Source: Pseudomonas nunensis (GTDB lineage Bacteria > Pseudomonadota > Gammaproteobacteria > Pseudomonadales > Pseudomonadaceae). Taken from it: a stretch of DNA of 64,000 nucleotides. The notes beneath the pieces were generated by a model. That model had not been told where the DNA came from. It made no database searches and was given only the letters and a program-made list of their open reading frames with translations. The DNA is taken from NCBI RefSeq assembly GCF_024296925.1, contig NZ_CP101125.1, forward strand, positions 5,768,501-5,832,500, given 5' to 3'. Below, one piece after another: positions 19,051-29,574 of the stretch (its first letter is position 1; each line of letters starts with the position of its first letter). The position numbers and the translations under genes are program-made.

Positions 19051-19620
19051 TCAGTTCGAGGTCTTGGCCATCTTCGTATCCGACGCACGCCAGATCAGTC
19101 GCGTCGTGTCGTAGCCCTGCTGACGCGCCTTGCTCAGCAGTTCTTCACGCACCACACCGTTGACCGTTGGGGTCCGGGACAGCAGCCACAGATACTTGCG
19201 GCTCGGGTCGCCAACAATGGCGGTCTTGTAGTCATCGCTGACGTACAGCACCCAGTATTCGCCCTTCGCCACACCCGGAATCAGCCGCGAAAACCAGTTG
19301 TCGAACTCGACCCATAGCTTGTCGGTCTTGCCCGGCACCTGTGGATAAGCCGTGCCCTTGGCCTCTTCCCATTGCCAGTCCGGCGTCAGGCAGCGGTTGA
19401 GCACCGCCACATTACCGTCCGGCTTGAGGGTGTAATGCGCTTCGGATTGCGCGCAGTTGCGCTGGAAGTACATCGGCAGGCGGGCCAACTCGTACCAGGT
19501 GCCCTGGTAACGCTTGAGGTTGACGCTGTTGGCCGTCTTGGGTGCTAACGGATCTACACCAGAAGAGGCGCAGCCAGCCAATACCAGGCCAGCGAAAAGA
19601 ACTATCAATAACCGCTTCAT
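19051..19620 (-). CDS. blc: Outer-membrane lipocalin (Blc family)
   Basis: A 189-residue lipoprotein: signal MKRLLIVLFAGLVLAGC ends in a LAGC lipobox, so the mature protein is lipid-anchored. The lipocalin signature is in YQGTWYELARLPMYFQR near residue 40, and the C-terminal VLYVSDDYKTAIVGDPSRKY strand pair matches bacterial Blc. These proteins bind lysophospholipids or fatty acids at the outer membrane. Convergent with hutF; the next gene upstream encodes another small lipoprotein. Confidence 0.93.
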   Translation of the reverse strand: MKRLLIVLFAGLVLAGCASSGVDPLAPKTANSVNLKRYQGTWYELARLPMYFQRNCAQSEAHYTLKPDGNVAVLNRCLTPDWQWEEAKGTAYPQVPGKTDKLWVEFDNWFSRLIPGVAKGEYWVLYVSDDYKTAIVGDPSRKYLWLLSRTPTVNGVVREELLSKARQQGYDTTRLIWRASDTKMAKTSN

Positions 19621-19651
19621 TGTTTTTCTCCCGTGGGCGCATCGCCCCGGT

Positions 19652-19906
19652 TTACTTCAGGCCTTGGCCGGAAAACATCAGCACTTTGTCACCGGCGTAC
19701 TGCACGCTGATAAAGCTGTTTTTGTCGCCCCAAGTGCAACTGGACATACCAAGCGCGCCCGAACAATCGGCGGGTTTGCCCAGCAAGGTTTCAACCTCGG
19801 CCTTGGCCATGCCGGCCGACAGCTTGGAGTAGTTCTCCTGATTGACCTTGCTGCATGCGACCAACAACACGCAGAACGAGAGCAAGGCGATAGATCGCAG
19901 CGACAT
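19652..19906 (-). CDS. Small lipoprotein with BamE/SmpA-like motif
   Basis: From the ATG at 19906 an 84-residue product with a lipoprotein signal (ALLSFCVLLVACSK, lipobox VAC) and the sequence YSKLSAGMAKAEVETLLGKP, the turn typical of the BamE-like/DUF3862 fold. Two cysteines (DCSG, SCTWG) may pair. Function unknown. A longer frame to 19945 lacks a leader. It lies 31 bp upstream of blc in the same direction and may be cotranscribed with it. Confidence 0.8.
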   Translation of the reverse strand: MSLRSIALLSFCVLLVACSKVNQENYSKLSAGMAKAEVETLLGKPADCSGALGMSSCTWGDKNSFISVQYAGDKVLMFSGQGLK

Positions 19907-20188
19907 GGTGTAGCTCCTGGAGCGAAGGGGGTTGGCAGGTGCCAAGCTGAAGCTTAGAAGAGAAAACCCCTATCTGGTTCCCCGACCGCCCGGCTATTTA
20001 TTAAGCCACTCGTCTGGGTTTTTTCGATAAATCAGCCACTTTCTCGCCCTATTGGGCATTTCGTCGGTATTTGCAGAAAGTCGCCTAATCTTTGGCGCTG
20101 ACCGGTCGACATAACAGCAGCGTTAAGTCGGCCACTGTGGCAAATTGACGCCCCTTGTTGACCAGCCCCCTCCGCGGTAGCTCATTTA

Positions 20189-22081
20189 ATGACCAGAAAC
20201 ATGAAGTTCAGCCACAAGATCTTGCTGGCTGCTGCCCTCGTAGTGGCCGTTGCATTCGCGTGCTTCATCCTCTTCAACGACTACCGCCAGCGCCAGACCC
20301 TGCGCAGCAGTACCGAGTCTTCAATGCAGGAACTCGGCAGTCTGACCACCAGTAACATCCAGACCTGGCTGGAAAGCCGCATCCAGTTGCTGCAATCGCT
20401 GTCCCAGCAGATCGCCGTGGATGGCAGCGCTCCGGCCAGCCTGAAACGCGCCATCGACCTGCCGGCCTACACCGGCAATTTCCAGTTGAGCTACTTCGGC
20501 AGCACCGAAGGCGTGATGACCTCGATTCCGGCCGGCAACCGTGCCGCCGACTACGACCCGCGTGCCCGTGGCTGGTACAAAGCCGCCGACAGTGCGCGGC
20601 AAACCATCGTCACCGAACCGTACATCGCCGCCTCGTCCGGCAAACTGGTGATCACTGTCGCCACGCCCGTGCAGCATGAGAACAAGATGATCGGCGTCGC
20701 CGGTGCGGACATTGACCTGTCCAGCGTCAGCGCGATCATCAACTCGCTGAACTTCGGCGGTCACGGCCACGCGTTTATCGTCAGCGCCGACGGCAAGATC
20801 CTGATCCACCCGGACAGCAAACTGGTGCTCAAGACCCTCGCCGAGGCCTACCCGAACGGCGCGCCGAAGGTCAGCCCGGGCCTGAAAGAAGTCGAGCTCG
20901 ACGGCAAGTCCCAGTTCATCTCCTTCACCCACGTCAACGGCGTGCCGTCGGCCGACTGGTACGTGGCGCTGGTGCTGGACCAGGAAACCGCGTTCGCGAT
21001 GCTCAGCGAGTTCCGCACCTCGGCGATCATCGCCATGGTCATCGCCGTGGTGATCATCATTGCGCTGCTGGGCATGCTGATCAGTTTCCTGATGCAACCG
21101 CTGCTGACCATGGGTCGCGCGATGCATGACATCGCCGAAGGTGAAGGCGATTTGACCAAACGCCTGACCATCCACGGCCATGATGAATTCGGCGCGCTGG
21201 GCACGTCGTTCAACCGTTTTGTGGAGCGGATCCACACCTCGATCCGCGAAGTCGCCTCGGCCACCGGCCAGGTCAACGAAGTCGCCTTGCGGGTGGTCGC
21301 CGCCTCCAACTCGTCGATGTACAACTCCGACCAGCAATCCTCGCGCACCAGCAGCGTGGCTGCCGCTATCAACGAGCTAGGCGCCGCTGCCCAGGAAATC
21401 GCCCAGAACGCCGCCCTCGCCTCCCAGCATTCGAGCGACGCCCGCGCCCTGGCCGAAGACGGTCAGCAAGTGGTGGATAAAACCATCGCAGCGATGCAGC
21501 AGCTGTCGGCGAAGATCAGCGATTCGTGCGGCAACATCGAGACGCTCAACAGCAACACGGTGAACATCGGGCAGATTCTGGAAGTGATCACCAGCATCTC
21601 CCAGCAGACCAATTTGCTGGCGCTCAACGCTGCGATTGAAGCCGCACGTGCCGGTGAAGCCGGTCGCGGTTTCGCGGTAGTTGCCGATGAAGTGCGCAAC
21701 CTCGCCCACCGCACCCAGGATTCAGCGCAGCAAGTGCAGAAGATGATCGAAGAGCTGCAAGTCGGCGCCCGGGAAGCTGTAAGTACCATGACCGACAGCC
21801 AGCGCCAGAGCGAAAGCAGCGTAGGCATCGCCAACCAGGCCGGCGAACGCCTGGGCAGCGTGACGCAGCGTATCGGTGAAATCGACGGCATGAACCAGTC
21901 CGTGGCCACCGCAACCGAAGAACAGACTGCCGTGGTGGAGTCGATCAACGTCGACATCACCGAGATCAACACGCTGAACCAGGAAGGTGTGGAGAACTTG
22001 CAAGCCACATTGCGCGCTTGCTCGGACCTTGAGCAGCAGGCTGCGCGGTTGAAGCAGTTGGTGGGTAGTTTCAGGATCTAA
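20189..22081 (+). CDS. Methyl-accepting chemotaxis protein with dCache sensor
   Basis: A 630-residue chemoreceptor. A first membrane segment lies at about 9-30, followed by a ~245-residue periplasmic dCache domain ([13 protein letters not shown], and the APVxDxxG-like [20 protein letters not shown]), a second membrane segment near 275-300, a HAMP domain and the signalling hairpin with [20 protein letters not shown]. The domain plan resembles amino-acid receptors PctA/B/C of P. aeruginosa, so amino acids are a reasonable ligand guess. No che genes are near. The 240 bp upstream hold an AT-rich stretch but no promoter I can assign. Confidence 0.93.
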   Translation: MTRNMKFSHKILLAAALVVAVAFACFILFNDYRQRQTLRSSTESSMQELGSLTTSNIQTWLESRIQLLQSLSQQIAVDGSAPASLKRAIDLPAYTGNFQLSYFGSTEGVMTSIPAGNRAADYDPRARGWYKAADSARQTIVTEPYIAASSGKLVITVATPVQHENKMIGVAGADIDLSSVSAIINSLNFGGHGHAFIVSADGKILIHPDSKLVLKTLAEAYPNGAPKVSPGLKEVELDGKSQFISFTHVNGVPSADWYVALVLDQETAFAMLSEFRTSAIIAMVIAVVIIIALLGMLISFLMQPLLTMGRAMHDIAEGEGDLTKRLTIHGHDEFGALGTSFNRFVERIHTSIREVASATGQVNEVALRVVAASNSSMYNSDQQSSRTSSVAAAINELGAAAQEIAQNAALASQHSSDARALAEDGQQVVDKTIAAMQQLSAKISDSCGNIETLNSNTVNIGQILEVITSISQQTNLLALNAAIEAARAGEAGRGFAVVADEVRNLAHRTQDSAQQVQKMIEELQVGAREAVSTMTDSQRQSESSVGIANQAGERLGSVTQRIGEIDGMNQSVATATEEQTAVVESINVDITEINTLNQEGVENLQATLRACSDLEQQAARLKQLVGSFRI

Positions 22082-22099
22082 GCCATTTTTGAGGGCCCC

Positions 22100-22167
22100 T
22101 TCGCGGGCAAGCCTCGCTCCTACAGGATTACAGCGCGTTACCTGTAGGAGCGAGGCTTGCCCGCGAA
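22100..22167. repeat. Inverted repeat, family 3 (CTGTAGGAGCGAGG type)
   Basis: Arms TTCGCGGGCAAGCCTCGCTC and its complement separated by a short loop, downstream of the chemoreceptor gene. The same family occurs at 24234. Confidence 0.9.
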
Positions 22168-22280
22168 AGCGTCTTGAGCCGCGCAGAGAATTTGAAATGT
22201 AATCTACAGCCTCAGAAGCTGCGTTCGACTCGGAAGCCTCGTAAGATCAAGCGCCCCGCCTTTCAGACAAAACACGCCAG

Positions 22281-22454
22281 ATGAGTGACTGCCAGCTTAT
22301 GGATAGAGACAATGATTTTTCTCAAGGCGAGCAGATTGCATTGCTTGCAATCCTTGCTATGGGTGCAGAAGAAATTGCACAAGGAAAAATCAGAGACGTG
22401 GAAGACGTATTCGCTGAGCTCGACGAGATGGAGTCACCCTCAAAACGGCGATAG
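22281..22454 (+). CDS. Small antitoxin-like protein, no partner seen
   Basis: A clean 58-codon frame from ATG at 22281 to TAG at 22454, encoding a 57-residue acidic protein (IALLAILAMGAEEIAQGKIR, then DVEDVFAELDEM). The ending resembles the C-terminal segment of small type II antitoxins that wrap RelE/ParE toxins, but I cannot name the family. Base composition is visibly more AT-rich than its neighbours. No ribosome site is evident before either ATG (22281 or 22299), and no toxin gene follows: the next gene is on the other strand 12 bp away. It may be an orphan remnant or a chance frame. Confidence 0.5.
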   Translation: MSDCQLMDRDNDFSQGEQIALLAILAMGAEEIAQGKIRDVEDVFAELDEMESPSKRR

Positions 22455-22465
22455 CCTCCACCCCT

Positions 22466-23068
22466 TCAAAAACGCGATCCTGGCCCATTCAAAAACTCAA
22501 TTTCCTCAGCCGTAGACTCCCGCCCCAACACCCCATTGCGATGCGGAAACCGTCCAAACCGCGCAATCACCTTTTGATGCCGCTCGGCATAGTCCAGGTT
22601 ATCGGCGAACACCGCCCGATCCCCTTCCGGCTGTTCATCAACCAGCGCGATAAACCGCGAAACCGCCTCGTTCTGCACTGCCAGGTTTTCGCAATGCTCG
22701 AACACCAGGTAGATGAAAACCCTCTGGATCGGCTTTAACTGCCGATCGAAATCCGCAGCAATGCCTTGCGCCACCAGGGCTTGGGCCCGGAGATCGCCAG
22801 AGAAGGATTTGGGGGTGTCGCGAAAGATCATTCGCGGGAGTTGGTCGAGTAGCAGCACCAAGGCCAGCCAACCTTCGGGGCGTTGCGCCCAGTCGGTCAA
22901 ACCGCCGGCCAGTGCCTGCTCGACCCAGTCCCCGAAACGCTCGCGCGCTTCGAGGTCCTGGCTGTCGTGCTTGCCAAACCATAACTTTTCCCTGTCAGCC
23001 GCTACGTCGTTGGGGGCTTCGGCTGATCCGAACCACCATTCGAGCAACGGCTGCCAAGGCGCGGTCAT
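22466..23068 (-). CDS. DUF924 family protein
   Basis: A 200-residue cytoplasmic protein with the DUF924 hallmarks: WFG motifs near the N-terminus, LVLLLDQLPRMIFRDTP in the middle and HRNGVLGRES near the C-terminus, predicted alpha-helical. The family has a TPR-like fold and no firmly assigned biochemical role. It starts 4 bp after the fbp stop and is probably cotranscribed with fbp, which may hint at a link to central carbon metabolism. Confidence 0.9.
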   Translation of the reverse strand: MTAPWQPLLEWWFGSAEAPNDVAADREKLWFGKHDSQDLEARERFGDWVEQALAGGLTDWAQRPEGWLALVLLLDQLPRMIFRDTPKSFSGDLRAQALVAQGIAADFDRQLKPIQRVFIYLVFEHCENLAVQNEAVSRFIALVDEQPEGDRAVFADNLDYAERHQKVIARFGRFPHRNGVLGRESTAEEIEFLNGPGSRF

Positions 23069-23072
23069 GGGT

Positions 23073-24083
23073 TTATTCCTTGTGGTAAGCCGTGACGCGT
23101 GCGACTTCTTCTTTCGAGCCCAGGAACACCGCTACGCGCTGGTGCAGGCCGTCCGGCTGGATGTCGAGAATGCGCTGGTGACCATCGGTGGACGCGCCGC
23201 CGGCTTGTTCGACCAGGAACGACATCGGGTTGGCTTCGTACATCAAACGCAGCTTGCCCGGCTTGGATGGCTCGCGGCTGTCGCGCGGGTACATGAACAG
23301 ACCGCCACGGGTCAGGATGCGGTGCACGTCGGCAACCATCGCAGCCACCCAACGCATGTTGTAGTTCTTTTTCAGCGGACCTTCATCGCCTGCCAGCAAT
23401 TCGCCGACGTAGCGTTGTACCGGGGCTTCCCAGTGACGCTGGTTGGACGAGTTGATCGCGAATTCCTGGGTGGATTCCGGGATCGTGATGTCTTCGTGGG
23501 TCAGTACGAAGCTGCCCATTTCACGGTCCAGGGTGAAGCCTTTGACGCCGTTGCCCAGGGTCAGCACCAGCATGGTCTGTGGACCGTAAATCGCATATCC
23601 GGCGGCAACCTGCTGAGTCCCTGGCTGCAGGAAGGCCTTTTCGTTCAAAGGCTCGTTCTGGGTCAGGTATTCGTTCGGGCAACGCAGCACCGAGAAGATC
23701 GTACCGACCGGCGCGTTGATGTCGATGTTCGACGAACCGTCCAGTGGGTCGAATACCAGCAGGTAGGCACCTTTCGGGTATTTGCCCGGGATCTGGTAGG
23801 CATTGTCCATTTCTTCGGACGCCATGCCGGCCAGGTGACCGCCCCATTCGTTGGCTTCGAGCAGGATGTCGTTGGACATCACATCGAGCTTCTTCTGCAC
23901 TTCGCCTTGGACGTTTTCAGTGCCCATGCTGCCCAGAACACCACCGAGGGCGCCCTTGGAGACGGCGTGGCTGATTTCTTTACAGGCGCGCGCCACCACT
24001 TCGATCAGGAAACGCAGATCGGCAGGGGTGTTGTTGCTACGGGTCTGCTCAATCAAATAGCGACTCAGGGTAACGCGGGACAT
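23073..24083 (-). CDS. fbp: Fructose-1,6-bisphosphatase, class 1
   Basis: A 336-residue class 1 FBPase, removing the C1 phosphate of fructose-1,6-bisphosphate in gluconeogenesis. The metal and substrate signature [20 protein letters not shown] is intact, with further motifs in [13 protein letters not shown] and [11 protein letters not shown]. Pseudomonads depend on this step because they lack phosphofructokinase. DUF924 follows closely. The upstream 240 bp contain a family 3 repeat pair. Confidence 0.96.
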   Translation of the reverse strand: MSRVTLSRYLIEQTRSNNTPADLRFLIEVVARACKEISHAVSKGALGGVLGSMGTENVQGEVQKKLDVMSNDILLEANEWGGHLAGMASEEMDNAYQIPGKYPKGAYLLVFDPLDGSSNIDINAPVGTIFSVLRCPNEYLTQNEPLNEKAFLQPGTQQVAAGYAIYGPQTMLVLTLGNGVKGFTLDREMGSFVLTHEDITIPESTQEFAINSSNQRHWEAPVQRYVGELLAGDEGPLKKNYNMRWVAAMVADVHRILTRGGLFMYPRDSREPSKPGKLRLMYEANPMSFLVEQAGGASTDGHQRILDIQPDGLHQRVAVFLGSKEEVARVTAYHKE

Positions 24084-24233
24084 GGAAGGCTCCGGTGGAA
24101 TGGGGGGCTAAAAACCCGCGCAGTTTAACGCGAGTCGGGGCGCATTTCCTCCTATCAGACGTGATACACCCAATAGAGTTCATGTGCGGGGTTTAGCGTA
24201 GTTCGAAACCGGCATCTTTACCGGCTGACAAAT

Positions 24234-24309
24234 CGCCTTCGCGGCGCCAGCCTCGCTCCTACAGAAGAGCGCGGTCCCTGTAGGAGCGAGGCTTGCCCGC
24301 GAATGGCGC
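24234..24309. repeat. Inverted repeat, family 3
   Basis: Arms with CGCCTTCGCGG...GCCTCGCTCCTACAG and CTGTAGGAGCGAGGCTTGCC...GCG face each other across a short loop, between the DUF3999 gene and fbp. Confidence 0.88.
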
Positions 24310-24325
24310 GCAGTGCCAGCCATTC

Positions 24326-25699
24326 TCAGGGTTTGACCGGCGGCTTGCGCAGCAGACTGAAGGCCATCACCGCCAGAAACAGCACGCTCAGCAACAACAC
24401 CGCCCACAACCCGAATTTCTTCCAGTTGGTGTCAGCCGTCGCAGCAGCCACCGCCGTCGGCGCCTGCGTTACCGCCGCCCCGCTATCAACCGTAGCCTTG
24501 CCCAAGGCCGCGAACTTCGCCGGGCTGTAATCCGGGATCAACGTCGACAACGGCAAGTTCGCCGTCTTCACCGTCGCACTGCCCAGCGCCAGCGTATACG
24601 GCCCGGCGCCACGCGCCAGGAACACCACTTGCGTCGAGCGCACGGCAAATTTCACGGTCGGTGCTTCAGTGCCCAGGCCACCGCCGCGTTCATCCACAGT
24701 CAGTTTCAATTGCTGCACGGTTTGCCCCGACAGCTGCAGTTCGTTCTGCACCACGTCCTGACCATTCTGAGTCAGGCGATAGAGCAGACCGCCGCTCAGC
24801 GACTGCCACGGCAAACTGCTTTCGCGACGACCGGACAGGGTCACCGGCGCCAAACTGTTGGGCTGGCTCAACTCGACCTGCACCCGCTCGAGATTCAGCC
24901 CCATCGGTAATTGCCAGGTGTATTCGCCGTCCTTCAAGCGGCTGCCGGCCAACGGTTGCGACCAGACCAACGGCAACGGCAGGCTGCGGGTGCTGGCGCT
25001 TTCCAGTTGCGCCGAGGTCAGCACCGGCGCCGACTGTGGAGAGTTCCACAACAAACGCAGATAACGCGCCGATTGCCCCGGCAGACCGACTTCGTGTTGC
25101 TCGACCCGCTCATCGGCAAACGACAACCGCGCCACCTGCCCTTCGCCCCACGACTGCCAATGCTGCAAGTCGTCGCTGGCTTCGATGCTGAACCGCTGGA
25201 AGCCATCGCGCTCGCTGGTCCAGTCGAGGATCAACTGCTGCAACGGCGCCTTGATCCCGCTGGCGTCGAGCAACCAGCCACGCAACACTTCTTCCCCCGC
25301 CTCCAACTGAGTGGACGGCTGCACTTCCACCAGCGTGCCGTTGGCACTCGATTGCACGCGCACACTCGGCGCGCGCTCGGTGGCGTCCGCCGAGCTGTAC
25401 AGCGGGAACCACTTCACGTCAGTGGTGCTGCGGTTTTCGGCGGATTGCGCGGTTTCCCGGGCCAAGGCATAAGCCTGAGCTTCACCGGCCGCGTTGAACA
25501 CGCGCACGTCGCTCAGATCGGTCTGCCGCGCGTTCAGTTGCACGCTCAGCGGCAGTTCAAGGCGATACCACGGCCCTTCGCCGCTCACGGACAACGGCAC
25601 CTGAGTGCTGAAGTCCGAAGGTTTCTCCTGGGCGCTGGCCGACAGCACCACGCCCATCGCAACAGCGCCCAACCAACCCAGGTTCAGCTTCTGACTCAA
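24326..25699 (-). CDS. DUF3999 exported protein
   Basis: A 457-residue protein with an N-terminal signal peptide (GAVAMGVVLSASAQ), a large predicted beta-rich periplasmic region and one C-terminal membrane segment (KFGLWAVLLLSVLFLAVMAF). This layout matches DUF3999. Function is unknown. It overlaps the upstream DUF2339 gene by four bases (ATGA), so the two products are almost certainly made together and may act as one envelope complex. No catalytic motif was recognised. Confidence 0.85.
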   Translation of the reverse strand: MSQKLNLGWLGAVAMGVVLSASAQEKPSDFSTQVPLSVSGEGPWYRLELPLSVQLNARQTDLSDVRVFNAAGEAQAYALARETAQSAENRSTTDVKWFPLYSSADATERAPSVRVQSSANGTLVEVQPSTQLEAGEEVLRGWLLDASGIKAPLQQLILDWTSERDGFQRFSIEASDDLQHWQSWGEGQVARLSFADERVEQHEVGLPGQSARYLRLLWNSPQSAPVLTSAQLESASTRSLPLPLVWSQPLAGSRLKDGEYTWQLPMGLNLERVQVELSQPNSLAPVTLSGRRESSLPWQSLSGGLLYRLTQNGQDVVQNELQLSGQTVQQLKLTVDERGGGLGTEAPTVKFAVRSTQVVFLARGAGPYTLALGSATVKTANLPLSTLIPDYSPAKFAALGKATVDSGAAVTQAPTAVAAATADTNWKKFGLWAVLLLSVLFLAVMAFSLLRKPPVKP

Positions 25700-28600
25700 G
25701 AGGACACTCCTTCGGTTTCAGGGGCCGGACTTTCAGACTCCGGCGCAGCCTCGGCACGCTTGGGCGGCAGCGGGGCGAAATAGCCCACCACCAGCAACAG
25801 CACGCCAACGCCGATAAACGAGACGATCCGCGCAAGTCCGCCACGGTTACTCAATTCGACAAAGAACAGTTTGGCCACCACCACACCAATCAGCGCAGCG
25901 CCGATCAGCCAGACTTCACGGCGATGGCGCAGATGACCACCGATCATCAAGCCCAGCGCCATCAAGGTCCAGACGATCGACAGACCAGCCTGCACCTGCA
26001 TCGACGCCAGCAGTTGATCCAGCTCGAACGGCACACCACCCCAATGGTGCGCGGTGCGCGTGACCACGGCGGAGAAAAACACGAACAGCGAAGCACCGGC
26101 GATCAGTTGCGTAGCGTTCTCTGCGTACACCTTCGGCAAGGCAAATTGCGTCACCGCGCTGCGCGACCACACGTAAACGCCGAACAGCGCAAACAGCAGG
26201 CCCAATTCCAGCGGGTTGATCAGCGGCACATACGGCAGCGGCTCGGCGGTGCCGTCGCTGACACCGTTCGCCAGCCAGAACCAGCCGAGCATCAGCAAGG
26301 CCAGCGGCGCGGCGGCGTAGACGCGGTACTCCCGGGAATACGCCGATACCGGCCATGGGAAGTTGCGCGGCGCGGCGGCCAGCACCAGATACAGGCTCGG
26401 CAGAATCGCCCAGCCCAACCAGCGCCAGGCGTTGTACTGCTCGGACAACAGCAGCAAGCCGTAACGCAACTCCAGCGCCAGCACACCGATCAACAGCCAG
26501 CAGCCGAGCACATGCGCGGTGCTGAGGGCGCGCGTCGGCAGCATCGGCGCCAAACGCCGCAGGGAAATGAAGTGCACGACGAACACCGCGGCCCACACCA
26601 GCCAGCCAAAGTCGGCCGCCGGGTGATAACGCGAATGCCACGAAGAGAGCAAGACCAGCCCCGCCGCCGGAATCAGGAAGGTGCAGACCAGGCCCAACGA
26701 CGGCCATTTCAATCGCAGCGACAACAGCGTCCACAGCGCCACACTCAGCGCCGCAACAGCCAGCAGCAACGTCGCTTGCAGATTCACCGGAGCAAAGCGC
26801 AGCACTTCACTGATCCACGCCAGCGCCCACCAACCCACGCCCCACACCAGCAGCAATTCGGACAAGCGATTCAGGCTCAACGCATCGAACGCCGACGCGT
26901 GATTACCCAACTGCAAGCGCCAGGCACCGACCAGCGCAGCCAGGCCAAGCACCAGCGGTGTCCAGAAACCGCTGTGGGCCAGAGGTTTCAAACCTTCACT
27001 GACCAACGGCCCCAGCAGATCCGGCCCTGCGTACAGGAATGCAGCGCCGCCGATCACTTGCAACAGCAGGCCAAAGACAAAACTCACGCGCTGCTTGAGG
27101 TACAGACTCAGCCAGATGATGAACAACCCGCTGGCCGCCCACACCGCACTCGCGGTTTGCCATGGCAGCACAAACAGCACCGCGAGGTTGATCAGCACCA
27201 GACCGGCGAGCAGCACCACCGACAAACCGCGCAGCAACCGGACATCGTTGCGCACCATCTCGTCACGGGCTGCGAGCAACATGCCGGCGATCAACGCCAG
27301 GCCAATCAGCGAGCCGCTAAGCAGCCCGCTCCATCCGGCGCTGAACACAGCAGCGGAATCCCCGCTCGCCCCTTTCAGGCGCAACAGGAACAACGCACCG
27401 CCGAGCAATTGCACGGCAAACGCGGTGAACAGAAACGTGCGCGATTGCAGGCGCAAACCAACGAACAGCGTCGCCAACCCGGCCAGCGCCCAACTGATCG
27501 CCGTGCCGTGAGTCAGGAAGAACAACGGCGCCAGCAGATAAAGGAAGGTCAGGCCGAGACACGCCAACACTGGCAGGCCCTGGCGCTCCCACGCCGACGC
27601 CTGCTCCGGCAAGGCTTTGCGCAGTTGGTAAAAGCTGAACAGCAACGCCACGCCAAGCATCAACGCGCCCAGCCATGAACCGTCCAGCAGGCTGCCTTCG
27701 CCGGGCTGCAATTCGCTGAGAAACGCCAGTGCCGAACCCAGTTGCAACAACAAGGCAAAGGCACGGGCCAGCGGTCGTTGCTGACGCAGGCCGAGCCAGA
27801 AGATCCCCGCGCCTTCCACGGCCCAGGCCGCAGCGGTCCAACGTGCGTCGAGCCCCAGCGGAATCGCCAGACTGGCGAAGATCACGCCCAGCGCCAGACA
27901 GGTTTCCGCCAACAACAACGCTCGACCACCCATCAGCAAACGCGCCAGGCCCATGTAGATCATGCCCAGCGCCAGCGCGCTGAAAGCAGCGGCGAATTCC
28001 TGATGCTGGACCAACGCGAACTGCAAACCGAAGCCCACCAGCGGCGGCCCGAACAGCATCGTGCCGTCGACGTAATCGCCCTTGCGCGCTGACCAATTCA
28101 GCAGCGCCTGGCGATCATCGTCCGCCGGGGCGTCGGTCATTTCCAACAGCTTGCGCCGGGTAAACAATAGGCCGATGCCCAGGTACATCAGGAAGAACAG
28201 AATCAGGAACGGTTCAGTGCTCCACAGCAACTCAGGCGTGTAGGAGCGCAGGCCCCAAGCGAAGCCGATGCCGAACGTGCCGACAAAGCCGATCAGGTTG
28301 AGCGGTCGCCACGCCTTGAACCAGGCGATGGCGAGGATGCCGGTGTTGAGCAACGCGAAGTAACTGAACAGCGCGACGTGGTTGCCGGCGCCGGTGGAGG
28401 TCAGGATCGGCGCGGCGAAACCGCCCAATGCAGCGGCGCAGGCCAATGCCAGGGAATCCTGGGTGATTGCCAGAATCGCCGAGAACACCGTCACCGCCAC
28501 CAGCAGGCCCAGGGCTGCCGTCGGGTCGAGCAGCGGGTGCAAGCGCATCGCGGCGAACACCGTCAGGTACAACACGGCAATCCCGGTGCCTTGCAACATC

Positions 28601-29298
28601 AACGCGTAATGGTTGTTGCGATGGCGCAGCCACCAGCCCAAGGCGAGCAAGCCCAAAGCACTGGCGGCGACCCCGGCGTAACGCATTTCGATCGGCACCA
28701 CCATGCCTTCGGTGGCGTAGCGCAGCAGGAACGCCAGACCGAGGAACAACAGCACCACACCGACTCGCAGCACGGTGTTGCCACCGAACAGCCAGTTGCG
28801 CGCACCGGTGACGGCGCGGTCGAAAATGTTGGGTTCGCGAGGTGCGGCGGGTTTTCGGGGTTCGCGGGCGACCGGTTCCGGGGTCCACACATCGGCGGGC
28901 AGCGGACGGCTGGCTTCGCTGGCGGCGGCGGTGATCGGTTCTAGTTCGGGCGGGAGTTCCCAGATCAGTTCCGGGGTTTGGACAGGGATGTCGTCGAGAA
29001 TGAATTCCGGGGGTGCAGCGGGCTCGCTGACTTCAGGGTGAATCGCTTCTGGCGGACTGGCTTCGGGCGCTTTGACGCCGGACACCTCCAACAACGCCAG
29101 ACGTTGCTGCACCGCATTCAGCGCCACCTGTGCCTGTTCAAGCAGCACGCGTTGCCGGGCCGATTGCGAACTCAAGCGGCCAATGCGAAAGGCCTGGCCG
29201 ATGCCCAACCCGAGCAGCGCGCCCAACAGCGCATCGCTGAACGACTCATCGAGCATCCAGCCCAGCGCCAAACCAATCAGCATCAAGATCCATTGCAT
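25696..29298 (-). CDS. Very large DUF2339 polytopic membrane protein
   Basis: A 1200-residue protein. It starts with a membrane segment and a coiled-coil-like stretch (RVLLEQAQVALNAVQQRLAL), then a Pro/Glu-rich linker to about residue 160, and from FLGLAFLLRYATEGM onward roughly 25-30 hydrophobic segments to the C-terminus. This is the DUF2339 family; no enzymatic role is established. The gene is the first of a two-gene unit with DUF3999. The ATG at 29298 is preceded by a weak AGGGATAT ribosome site. Confidence 0.88.
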   Translation of the reverse strand: MQWILMLIGLALGWMLDESFSDALLGALLGLGIGQAFRIGRLSSQSARQRVLLEQAQVALNAVQQRLALLEVSGVKAPEASPPEAIHPEVSEPAAPPEFILDDIPVQTPELIWELPPELEPITAAASEASRPLPADVWTPEPVAREPRKPAAPREPNIFDRAVTGARNWLFGGNTVLRVGVVLLFLGLAFLLRYATEGMVVPIEMRYAGVAASALGLLALGWWLRHRNNHYALMLQGTGIAVLYLTVFAAMRLHPLLDPTAALGLLVAVTVFSAILAITQDSLALACAAALGGFAAPILTSTGAGNHVALFSYFALLNTGILAIAWFKAWRPLNLIGFVGTFGIGFAWGLRSYTPELLWSTEPFLILFFLMYLGIGLLFTRRKLLEMTDAPADDDRQALLNWSARKGDYVDGTMLFGPPLVGFGLQFALVQHQEFAAAFSALALGMIYMGLARLLMGGRALLLAETCLALGVIFASLAIPLGLDARWTAAAWAVEGAGIFWLGLRQQRPLARAFALLLQLGSALAFLSELQPGEGSLLDGSWLGALMLGVALLFSFYQLRKALPEQASAWERQGLPVLACLGLTFLYLLAPLFFLTHGTAISWALAGLATLFVGLRLQSRTFLFTAFAVQLLGGALFLLRLKGASGDSAAVFSAGWSGLLSGSLIGLALIAGMLLAARDEMVRNDVRLLRGLSVVLLAGLVLINLAVLFVLPWQTASAVWAASGLFIIWLSLYLKQRVSFVFGLLLQVIGGAAFLYAGPDLLGPLVSEGLKPLAHSGFWTPLVLGLAALVGAWRLQLGNHASAFDALSLNRLSELLLVWGVGWWALAWISEVLRFAPVNLQATLLLAVAALSVALWTLLSLRLKWPSLGLVCTFLIPAAGLVLLSSWHSRYHPAADFGWLVWAAVFVVHFISLRRLAPMLPTRALSTAHVLGCWLLIGVLALELRYGLLLLSEQYNAWRWLGWAILPSLYLVLAAAPRNFPWPVSAYSREYRVYAAAPLALLMLGWFWLANGVSDGTAEPLPYVPLINPLELGLLFALFGVYVWSRSAVTQFALPKVYAENATQLIAGASLFVFFSAVVTRTAHHWGGVPFELDQLLASMQVQAGLSIVWTLMALGLMIGGHLRHRREVWLIGAALIGVVVAKLFFVELSNRGGLARIVSFIGVGVLLLVVGYFAPLPPKRAEAAPESESPAPETEGVSS

Positions 29299-29422
29299 GG
29301 TCGATATCCCTAAGTGGCCCCGCGATGGGGCGATTCCGGGTACAACAGCCTCTGGCTGAGTCTAGTGACCAGACACCCGGATTCCAGTGTGAGAGCAGAT
29401 TGCATCTGCACCACAAACCCAA

Positions 29423-29500
29423 TGTGGGAGCGGGCTTGCTCGCGAAGGCGTCGTATCAGTCAACTGATAGACCGCTTTCGCGAGCAAGCCCGCTCCCACA
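29423..29500. repeat. REP pair (BIME), family 1
   Basis: Inverted REP cores with a shorter spacer than most copies, between glgP and the DUF2339 gene. Confidence 0.93.
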
Positions 29501-29574
29501 AGGGTGAAGTTGGCGCTTAGTATATCGATCCGGCCCAACAGGCGTTGGGCCTTGCTCGTAATTATTGCTAAAAG

